Of a stretch of DNA of 64,000 nucleotides, positions 33,277 through 41,975 are shown in pieces; the stretch's first letter is position 1, and each line of letters opens with the position of its first letter. Source of the DNA: Sthenelais limicola (taxonomy: Eukaryota > Annelida > Polychaeta > Phyllodocida > Sigalionidae); assembly GCA_942159475.1 (NCBI GenBank), contig OW804096.1, positions 15,524,906 to 15,588,905 of the forward strand, in the 5' to 3' direction. The notes below the pieces were generated by a model. It saw nothing but the letters and a program-made list of their open reading frames with translations, was not told where the DNA came from and did no database searches. The position numbers were made by a program, and so were the translations under genes.

Positions 33277-33803
33277 AGATAACCTAGGATATAATCCTTC
33301 ACTAAAAATAGTACAGCAATATACGATGTGAGGGGCAACGTCACATATTAAACATATAGTCATATAGTCATATATTTTGTCATAACAGGATTGACATTGG
33401 TTAATTAATCGGTCATGAAATCTATAAGACATTACAAAAACATATACAAAAACTTTCAGTTTTACGGTTGTGGTTTAGTACAGTGAGAAACCATACGAGA
33501 CAGCCGTATGTATGTTAACAAGATGTGACTCGTAAATATATCGAGTTTGTCCCAAATTTACAAGTAGGGTGTGACAGTATTCATATATATGATCATTCGT
33601 TCGAATTGACCTAACCTTGGTCGTTCGAGTGAGGCTATAGTGGGTTTCATTAGTCATGTTGCCGTGTACGATACTCCGGCCATGTTTACAGTTGAGTGTG
33701 AGCGATAATAAGGCTGAGTTTGTTTGAAGCTTAAAAAATTAGGGAAGACAGTGTTCTAATATTAAAATAAGATATAGGTTTGAAAGGATTACTGTTTTTC
33801 TGT

Positions 33804-35863
33804 TCATAATGTCTCTTTCAGCTTCCTGATCAATTCGCCTTGGACATTTCTCCCGGTGAATCGTTTTGTTGAAATTCTGGCTGCTTCGGTTAGGAGGTCG
33901 GGGAAGCGGAAGCCTACTCCCCACTTCCGATCCCCGGTTACCTCGTAGAATTTTGTGAATTTTTCATTTTTCAATTTGTACGAGAGTTCTTGACTTTGTT
34001 GAAACTTTGCAGTTATTAATTCGCTGATTAACTTTTCTTCATTTTTTGCGAAGTCAGGTGTGGATTTTATTTCCCTCGCAAGGGACTTGGCTTCGAAGGC
34101 CGAGGTTGCCTCGCAAATTTCTGCTGCCACCTCTTCCTTTTTTCCCGCCGCCGTAGCTTTCAAGCTTTGGTATGCGTGCTCTACAGAACGATATGTTATG
34201 TCCTTGTGTTTGACTGGCACTATGAAAAAATTTGACATGTAACTGAAGGAGCCATAGTAGCCTATGGCTTTTCCATCATCTAGGATAATTTTTGAAGCAT
34301 TTTCTGGGTTTGAATCATCGGGCAGAAGATGTAGGTCTGAGGTCCGATATGATCCAGTGTCGAGAATTAAATGATTGTAGTACATATTTACCTCTTGCTG
34401 ATTTTTTCTGAGTAGGGCCATGCAGTTTTGCATGACTTTCTTTTCATGTGGAAAGATTTGGAGGCCAGTCTTATTTACCCAGAGTAGTTCATACGTTTCA
34501 TCTTGACCATTGACTGTCTGTATATTGTGGACTAGGAGTTCTCTCAGGGTCGGATCGTGGAATTCTATGAGAATGGGTCTAGCTTCATTCTCAATAAATT
34601 GACTGATATGGTATGCTTGTTTGATATCCTCCTTTTTGAATTCAGTAGCTATTATTTCCATAATTAATGTAATTTCGTTACTAGTGTCTTCATTGGCTCT
34701 TTCAGGGAGTTCTTCTAGGATGGCTATGTTCGTATTATAATCTTCCTTTACCCTTTCTTTTTTTGGCTCATAGATCTTTCTTCTTTGGGTTTTGTTCTGT
34801 GTCTGTCTGCGTCCCTGGGTTTTCCATGGGTTCTCGTTATTATCTTCAATTTGTTGGTGATTTTGTCTAGCCTGGTTGACTAGTAACTCATGCCCTGGTT
34901 GTACCATTTGTTTTTGGTCGGTTTTCGTTCTTGGATTTTTCATATTTTCAATTTTTCGTTGAATTTCCATTTGTTGCATTTTTAACTCCTCAAGAGATTG
35001 TTCTATCCCTTGCTGTTTGTGTTCCCAGTATTTTCTTGTGTCATGAGCGTATTTTTGCATGTTATTTTCTATTTCCGGCTTTATGTTGTCTAAGAACTTG
35101 TCATTTCTCCTCTCCAAGGTATCAAAACGGGTGTGAAAAGTGTCAAGTTTTGTAGTCATGTCCTTGTTGTGCTCTTGGACAATTTGATGCACAGAGTTAT
35201 TTGAGGTTATCATTTTTTCGAATTTAGCATCTAATGATTTGGTATAATTATCAATGTTGGAGGCAATTTGCATTATCATGTTGTTTTGTGTCTCCATCTG
35301 GGATTTAAAGGCCATGACAAGAGAGTTTTCATCGTTGTCTGGACGACTGAAAGGTTGAATCATGGTACCTGGGTCTGATCCTCGGTGTTGCGGTGATTCT
35401 CCACTATGTACCTTTGGATCCTGTTGGTGTCCTGGAGTCATACTTGGTACATTTGTGTCCAAGTGTCCCATTTGCGGTGGTGGATGGTGCCGCCATGAAG
35501 TCATGCTCGGTACATTATGTTGGCTGGCAGGCATATGTGGTCGTGGTTATATGCGTGGCCATGTTGAGCGTGTTGAGATGCTAGGGGTTGGAATATTTGG
35601 TTTCCCCCATAGCCCTGGTTGTGATGGTTATTTTGAGGGGGTTGACTGTTTGGTATATTGTTGTGGGCCATATTTATGGACTTATCTTCATTCGTTGATT
35701 TTTCTGTTAGGGTTTCTTCTTCTGCAGTAAAGTATTGGGTAAGGCTATCAGGTGAATCCTCGCTCGGGTCCACGTAAGGCCGTATAGGGGATAGCGTCCA
35801 CTGCTTGTTGTCGGTGTTCGGTGGCGTTTGTGTGGGCTTTGGAGTCGACGAGGGACGGTCCAT
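33804..35863 (-). pseudogene. LINE A ORF1: coiled-coil protein with C-terminal NADAR domain
   Basis: Two overlapping frames join near 35530. The upstream part starts MDRPSSTPKPTQTPPNTDNK and is proline/asparagine/histidine rich. The main part (576 codons) has a Gln/Met-rich stretch, then a long charged coiled-coil-like region (residues about 60-210), a basic KTQGRRQTQNKTQRRK segment (nucleic-acid binding), and a middle region ending DLHLLPDDS shared with LINE B. The C-terminal domain reads YYGSFSYMSNFF, YRSVEHAYQSLKA, LITAKFQQSQEL, FYEVTGDRKWGVGFRFP. These match the NADAR order: SNF(Y/F), E-H-x-Y-Q..K, KF.QN, T...E...D..WG.G. NADAR enzymes cleave ADP-ribose N-glycosidic bonds. One frameshift breaks the N terminus. 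Confidence 0.82.
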
Positions 35864-36300
35864 ACGCTTCCAGATTTTTTATTTATTGTCCTCCTCAGAG
35901 GTATTTTCAAATTAAAGATTACTTGCAGTTTGTTCGATTGTATTGTTTTTAATTATTCCTTGTTGAATCTTCACTTTTTGAGTCTAATTTTCCATTTTTC
36001 GACAACATGTGGCCTCGTGGGCGATAATCCCAGTAATCCTCGGGACCCAGGAGGACCAAGATGGCGCCGAAAACGAGCGTGGTTAATCCATTGTAACGAT
36101 CACTTGTATCTCCTGGAAGAGGAAGATTTTACAATTCTGTTCTGTTCCTGCTTGTTCTATGAGTGTTTATAGTTCTTGATGCATACTCGGTAATGAGTAG
36201 CTCCCTGTTTAACTCACGTTTTACAGTTGTGACGTTGCCCGATTTCTAACTCACGTCTGCACCATAGTGTCATATACAATAATCGAAGTCAATGGAAAAA

Positions 36301-36720
36301 GCTATGGAGAAAAACGTGGCGAAGTTAGAAGCCAGTTTGAAGGCGGCTAACAATGCTCCTGTGGCCTTGGCTGAGTTCCAAGGGGAGCGACCTGTGTATC
36401 TGAATAATCAAATGGACCATAATCCTCAAGGCTGGCAACCTGCCAGACAGTTCAGGGGAGGACACGGCAGAGGCCGGGAAGGAAACCAGCATTACAACCA
36501 GCAGCCCAGCGGTCATGGAGGATACCATCTAAGCTCCAAGGCACAACAAGGGGCATGGCAGCAAGAGCGACACCAACAAGGCGGTGCACCTAGAAAATTC
36601 AGACCTGAAGTTAAGTGCTTTAACTGTCAAAATTATGGCCATTTCCAGAGTGAATGTAACACTAAAAGGGAAGAAAAGTCAGGGGAAACCAAATTCTATC
36701 AAAACAAAGGGTGGGGGCAG
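36301..36720 (+). pseudogene. Retrotransposon gag, 3' part with CCHC zinc knuckle
   Basis: The frame reads AMEKNVAKLEASLKAANNAP, a Gln/Gly/Arg-rich basic region (RQFRGGHGRGREGNQHYNQQ), then CFNCQNYGHFQSEC, a CX2CX4HX4C nucleocapsid knuckle. It is the continuation of the gag at 28325-29551, separated by LINE A. The frame is one base off across the A-run junction, so slippage or decay has also occurred. Recognisable gag ends near 36715 (FYQNKGWGQ); the frame stays open to 36960 without similarity I can name. Confidence 0.75.
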
Positions 36721-37103
36721 CTTCACAGTTTCCACGCATGTGAATATTTTTGCTTAAAAAAGTCTGCTACAAGAATGATTAAGAACATTTCGTCTAACTG
36801 TAAGAGTTGTTCTGCTATGTTTCTTGATATCTTCTGGTGGAAATATATATATGACATTCATGTGATCCCTAGCTATTCGATTGGCTTTTTCTTGGAGTTT
36901 TCAGGTCCCTGGATGTGGAAGTTGAACGATTTAAGCTGCAGGCGTTTGCCAAAGCAATGATCAAGACAAGAAAAGACAATGGTCGGCTTATTCCAAGTTC
37001 TGAGAGCAACACAAATTAATTCCAGTGCCTGTATCGTGTCATACTGTGAGTAGTTTCCTGGTCAGCTTGGGGCCATGAATGAAATTTTTGTTGATTAATA
37101 ATA
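36721..37103 (+). other. Unassigned DNA between gag and MITE
   Basis: TTTTCAG at about 36904 followed by an open frame (SLDVEVERFKLQAFAKAMIK) to a TAA near 37017 resembles an exon start. No family recognised. It may be part of the recombinase-bearing element. Confidence 0.35.
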
Positions 37104-37516
37104 TGTGATGTGTTCCAGGAAAATGAGTCATAAGTCGCAAAATGGATATTTTTGAAAGTGATTTATTTATAAGATATCTTTTTTGAAATATTATAATTCT
37201 TGGGGTACTTAATGCTGTTAGTACTATTAATACATCTACGAAATCTCAAGGCAATGTATTAAATATATCTATGTATTTCTAAGGTCATCTTATGGAGTAT
37301 ATTTAGGTACTTTATTAGTAATTATCCACCCAAATTATCAGTAACCCCCCTTTTTTCAAAAATAAATATATCAAACTTATAATATAGAAACACTACTTAG
37401 ATGCCCTTGATGTATGCTACCATTGGAATCGGCTTGAGCTCATCTATTCAGATATGATAATATCTCGAAAATCCATTTTTTGCGACTTACGACTCATTTT
37501 CCTGAAATGGATCACA
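37104..37516. mobile_element. MITE family M1, full copy h
   Basis: TGTGATGTGTTCCAGGAAAA to TCCTGAAATGGATCACA, 413 bp, with M1 inverted ends. It lies directly before the tyrosine-recombinase remnant, adding one more layer to the nest. Confidence 0.8.
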
Positions 37517-37519
37517 TAT

Positions 37520-38200
37520 ATGTGCTCGCCAATAAATCATTTGTCCCAACCGCATCAAGAAATTGACATCAGGAAGAATTATACTTTAAGCCTAGTATTG
37601 AGGGGTATCAAGAGACATTTAGGGTCAGCTCTGATGCAAAAAGACCCAATTTTACCATATGATTTGTGTGAAATTTTCCAACAAATAAAGCTTACAGACG
37701 ACGAGCAATTAGCCACTTGGGTCGGGCTGGTTGCTTGTTTCAGAACCTTGCTTCGGAAATGTTATTTGTTTCTCTCTGCTGCTGATGAGCATTTGCGGGG
37801 GGTCTTAATCAATGTGACCAGCTCAAAGACAATTCAGTTTGCTGACCACGCCTTTTCTGCCCCAGTAACTGAATCTGATTTGGCTTTATGTTTATACAGA
37901 TGGTTGAAATTATTATTCGCATGTTTTCCAGCTGACACTGATGTCCCTCAGATTTTTACAGCCAATGGCAAACCTGTTTCTTATGAAAGGGCACTAGGAC
38001 TCTTGAAGATATGGTTGTAGAAAGCAGTAATTGACAATGATATCAGTCTTCACGGGCTAAGATGTGGGATAGCTACATTCATGCACATGCAATGAATCCC
38101 ATTAATAGACATTCAAAAGGCAGGTGATTGGCAGTTCTTCAGCAGTTTAGCAGTTACCCTCGATCATTGACTTACCCTGAATAGAACAGTTGCCTCCTCG
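37520..38200 (+). pseudogene. Tyrosine recombinase (DIRS/Ngaro-type integrase) remnant
   Basis: The frame reads VLRGIKRHLGSALMQKDPIL, DDEQLATWVGLVACFRTLLR (the first catalytic Arg region, FRTLLRK), LINVTSSKTIQFADH, then ANGKPVSYERALGLLKIWL and a stop at 38018. After it, in the same frame, SLHGLRCGIATFMHMQ supplies the H-x-x-R motif, and IPLIDIQKAGDWQFFSSLAV supplies the GDW motif before the nucleophile region. Three stops interrupt it. This family inserts circular DNA copies of DIRS-like retrotransposons. The RT scrap at 26.9 kb could belong to the same element. Confidence 0.65.
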
Positions 38201-38221
38201 CTCACACATATTCATTCAATA

Positions 38222-38684
38222 GCTAAAGCTCCCTTCATCCACACTGGAAAGTTCCCTTTGTTGTGGGAGGAGGCAAATAAATAATAATATAATGAACTTC
38301 TTCTCCCTTGACATCTTATTCGAGTTCAGCTTTATTCAAGTTTGATTTATATGAGGTATTGCTTTTTAAGTAATATAAATATAAATGATCGACATTGCCC
38401 GCAAAAAAACACCAGGTGGTGACACTGAACTTTTCAAGAACGGGAAGCAACCTTCGCCATCCAGTCAGTCATCGTGCAGAGGCCAGACAAGAAACACCTG
38501 ATAGAGTGAAACAGAACAGACTTTGACTGAATTTTTAAACTTTCCTTTATTGGGGCGAAAGCTCACTTCATCCAGGTTGGAAAGTTCCTTTTGTTGTGTG
38601 AGGAGGCAAATAAATAATAATATATTGACCTTCTTCTCCCTTGACTTCTTATTTGAGTTCAGCTTTATTCGAGTTTGATTTATA
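38222..38684. repeat. Pair of ~125-bp direct repeats after the recombinase
   Basis: Sequence beginning AAAGCTCCCTTCATCCACAC at 38222-38353 returns with about 10% changes at 38568-38684 (AAAGCTCACTTCATCCAGGT). Both contain GGAGGCAAATAAATAATAAT and GTTCAGCTTTATTC. DIRS/Ngaro elements end in split direct repeats rather than LTRs, so these could be the B1/B2 parts. This is an inference from position. Confidence 0.6.
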
Positions 38685-39013
38685 ACCATAGCCACAATGT
38701 CTGGAGGCACAGATTCATGCTATACTACTCAAACCTCAAATATGTAACATAAGTTTAGCTCAGTTACAGTAAAACCCAGCTGGTGCTGGTGCTGGTTACG
38801 GGACCATAGGAATTCTACGTGCACATTTAAGGGAGCATCAGTATCCACTTGTAAGTAAATGGAAGGAGAAGGCCGCCTGTTTATGTGAACCATTTACTTG
38901 AGCCATTTACGTGCAAGTGGATATTGGCCTTAAGAGAGTTAGGAGGCAGTCATTGGGGCATGGAGAACTACGTTCTACTGTGTATCACCCACTATAAGGC
39001 CAAGAAAAAAAAT
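38685..39013. other. Unassigned spacer
   Basis: An imperfect inverted pair (TATCCACTTGTAAGTAAATGG / CCATTTACGTGCAAGTGGATA) lies near 38848-38928. Nothing else. Confidence 0.4.
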
Positions 39014-39335
39014 AGGTGTGTTTCCGATTTACCCCCCCCTACCTAGAAAAACCTTACCCTACCTAATTTTTTTTTCACCATATCAGATTTTTTCCCCCTC
39101 ATATCTTACTTTTTTTAGATTTTTTGACAAAAAAAGCTTATAATAGCAGGAAAAGGGGTTTTCCTAACCCGAAACTGTGAAAAAGCACATTTCCCATGTT
39201 TAAAACAACTATTGTTATGAAATAGACATTTTTTTCAGTTCCTGGGAGGTGGTTTAAAAAAAAGAAAAAAAAAAAAAAAAAAAAGTTACCAACCCCCCTA
39301 CCTAGTTTTCAGCCAGATAAATTGGAAACACACCT
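39014..39335. mobile_element. Inverted-repeat element M5 (candidate MITE)
   Basis: Ends AGGTGTGTTTCCGATTTA and TAAATTGGAAACACACCT. CCCCCCCTACCTAG is repeated inside in direct orientation near both ends, along with long T and A runs. 322 bp, non-coding. Confidence 0.65.
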
Positions 39336-40266
39336 ATATTTTTTTTTGCCTAATGTCAGAGCCAGTCAACTGGAAATGAATTGGGAAGTTGTACTGCACC
39401 GTTCCCATTGAGTCCTTTCCTGTCTCACCTCTGTAAGTACAGACAGGTAACTGCTGCTAACAGTCCTACCAATCTGTACCACAACAATAAGGTTGTCCAT
39501 CTCACATCTCAGCTAACACTTTTGCTTCCACAACTAACTATGCATAACAATCTGTGTGCTGTAGACATACCTTACAAGCATTCATACAGGGCGCACACAA
39601 CTAATTGCATTGCATACTGACTATCCACGAATCAATTTATTTTAATCTGTGAATCGATTCGTGGATATCAATAATTAATATCGAAAGTCATGTGATTCGC
39701 GGAGCATGTCTGCTCACTTTTGAAAGTTACTAACTTGGAAACAAAAAGACAAGCTGTGTCTTCTAAGGAAACCTGAAAGAGAACTGTAACCTTTTATGTT
39801 CTTCCTTTTATTCCTACTCAACTTAGTGGATTGAATTTAAGGTCACATCCTCTATCTAATAACTTATATTAAAAACTTCAATGTAATTGAGGCGACTTGG
39901 AACACAAGGAGACACAGCTGATTATTTTTGAAGGAGGTTTATTTGTATGGTGTTGATCTATGTTTCGGTCTTCATTTGACCTTCATCAGGATATTAAGAA
40001 ATGTATGAATTCTGACCAACTCACCTGAAGAAGGGCAAACTAGCCCGAAAGCTTGTGCAAAAATAGAACCAGTAATAACAACAACTTTATTACATCTCTC
40101 ACCAAATCATCATTTACCGAACAACCAAGATCGATATACAGCGATATTTTCCCCCTCTACTGTGTAAATGTTGATCTTTATGCTGGGGAGCTGGGTGACC
40201 GACACTTCATGAATTACCTCTATATCAGATATAATAGGGAGTTGCGTAATCACTGGTAATGGCTAA
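39336..40266. other. Spacer with LINE/Penelope-like 3' tail scraps
   Basis: A palindromic region around TCCACGAATCAATTT...GATTCGTGGATA lies at 39622-39668. CTGAAGAAGGGCAAACTAGC followed by CCGAAAGCTTGTGCAAA (40025-40062) is typical of the 3' ends of many animal retroelements. So is CTTCATTTGACCTTCATCAG near 39970, in the opposite direction. No gene recognised. Confidence 0.4.
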
Positions 40267-40883
40267 TGTAGATTCTCGTGGATCGTGTTGAGTCTTGTTG
40301 ATCTCGCTAGCTTGTGCAATAATAACTCGATTAGAGCATAGGTCCACGTTTGGAGAGCTGAATATAGCTTTTATTGGGTCCAATGTCGAAACATGTCAAT
40401 CAGTCAATATCTTAGGTGCAAAGCTGGACCATAGTCAGATCGCACAGTCTAAGTCAGTCTAGTCAGTAAGCATATAAGTCCAGTCCATTCAGTCAAGTCA
40501 GAACAGTCTCTCTAGGTCTTCATATCGGCAGTTCTGTAGTCGTAAGTGTATTCAAGCAGTAGGATAGTTGTAGAGTGACTTTGACAGGACCTGGGGTCTT
40601 TATATAGTATTAGAGTTTCATCATCTTAACTGGACCTTGCAGCAATGTTCTAGAACATCCTAGCAAGCCCCTGGTACCATTACATGAGAATTACGTAGTA
40701 TGGAAGGAATGGAATGATGACTTGCATCATTCCAGAAGTTCAGAGAGGAGCTCGTGAGCGACTCAACTCTGATGCAATGTACCTTAAATCTATAAAGGGG
40801 CAGGTCTGGCGCAATACCCTGACTCATGTCATCATGAGGGGGCAATGCCTCAGTACCGCGCCGTATTGCGATAACGGATAACA
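40267..40883 (-). other. Possible solo LTR
   Basis: Starts TGTAGATTCTCGTGG and ends GGATAACA (TG...CA), similar in length and terminal bases to the Ty3 LTRs at 53.9 and 61.2 kb. Minus-strand CTATATAAAGACC near 40600 could be a TATA box. ATGGCTAA occurs just before it (40259-40266) and 12 bp after it (40896-40903), so clean target-site duplication is not established. Confidence 0.35.
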
Positions 40884-41346
40884 TACTGACTGACTATGGC
40901 TAAATACAATTGATACTATCAAATACTTTATTTATGCACCCTAAACACTTTAAACAATAAGAAAATAAATTAACTCTTTAACTCATAAAACATAAAATAA
41001 TCTTTAGACATTAACAACTGTATTAATTTTAATAGTGATCTCCACTGTTTGTATAAAATAATTGATAAAATGGTTATCAGGACAAAACACAAATCGCTCC
41101 ATATGAGTGAGTGTGTATCTGTCTATATTATACCTGAATACAAATAATTGTACAAGAGAAGGTGCACACTGAGAGGCTGACTAAAGTATAGTGGAAACCA
41201 TATCTTTTAGAAACCTGATACTGTGGATCGTGTATAGTCTATTATAAACCATTCATGCAAGGAGAGTGTGAGAGATCTGATCTACACATATCATTACCAT
41301 ATTAACACATAAACTGGAGCATAAACATGGAGTGCCGTGAACTTTG
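40884..41346. other. Unassigned spacer
   Basis: AT-rich, nothing recognised. Confidence 0.35.
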
Positions 41347-41500
41347 AAAATAAGATTGATGTTTTTCAAAGCATATCCACAAGATCTCTTTCTTGCTATG
41401 TTGTCCATGTTGGACTACTTAGCACTGTTTTTAACATAAATACATATATACCAAATTTCAAGACTATGCATTGAAGATATCTACCGTATTTCATGGGGAG
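41347..41500. mobile_element. MITE family M1, internal fragment i
   Basis: GATTGATGTTTTTCAAAGCA and TTAGCACTGTTTTTAACATA follow the M1 left body; the termini are missing. Confidence 0.5.
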
Positions 41501-41718
41501 GAGATTGCATCACTGTTACCATGACCTTGAGTTATTCTTCATTCCTCTGGTGAGGAAATAACAGAGTCTAGTTGAAAAATATTTTGGTAATGTACTCATT
41601 TCTGTAGTCTGGCCCCTTGATATGAGGAGGATGACTCTCATAAGAATACAAAAAACACTATCATTTTCATAAAAAATGTATTTCTTCATGTATATTCATT
41701 GCTTTATTACAATTAGCA

Positions 41719-41769
41719 CCTGCCCCAAATAAGAGCCTGCCCCAAATAAGCGCCTGCCCCAAATAAGGG
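41719..41769. repeat. Three 17-bp tandem repeats upstream of LINE B
   Basis: CCTGCCCCAAATAAG plus two bases, three times in a row (41719, 41736, 41753), followed by GGCCGGGGCAAGG. It may belong to the LINE B 5' region or be older sequence. Confidence 0.7.
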
Positions 41770-41975
41770 CCGGGGCAAGGATGGCTTGAAAAAAATAATT
41801 GCACTTTATTGGTGAACTAAGAGGAAGAGGAAGGCGGGAAAGTACCGCGACATGGTACACGCACTAGAAAGATAGAGAGCGTATTTTCGCCAGAAAAGGA
41901 GGATTAAGATCGTACATGGAAAAACAAATCCAGTCATCTTTGTGATCTAATATCAGAGACTTTGTAGGTACAAAT

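Larger units (their letters stand above)
29552..36295 (-). mobile_element. LINE A, near full-length non-LTR retrotransposon with NADAR ORF1
   Basis: On the minus strand the order is 5' UTR (36295-35864), ORF1 (35863-33804), ORF2 (33276-30388), 3' UTR, and a (TTATC)n tail at 29553-29572. AAAAAG at 29546-29551 and again at 36296-36301 is a plausible target-site duplication in an A-run. Sequence on both sides belongs to one gag gene, which confirms both ends to within a few bases. A second (TTATC)n run at 30213-30236 lies inside the 3' UTR. The defects are few: one frameshift in ORF1 and one in-frame TGA in ORF2. Confidence 0.85.

Noticed and set aside
40267..40883. Definite solo LTR of the Ty3 family
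   Set aside because: Terminal bases and size fit, but internal sequence does not obviously match the 607-bp LTRs and the target duplication is not clean; kept as possible only.
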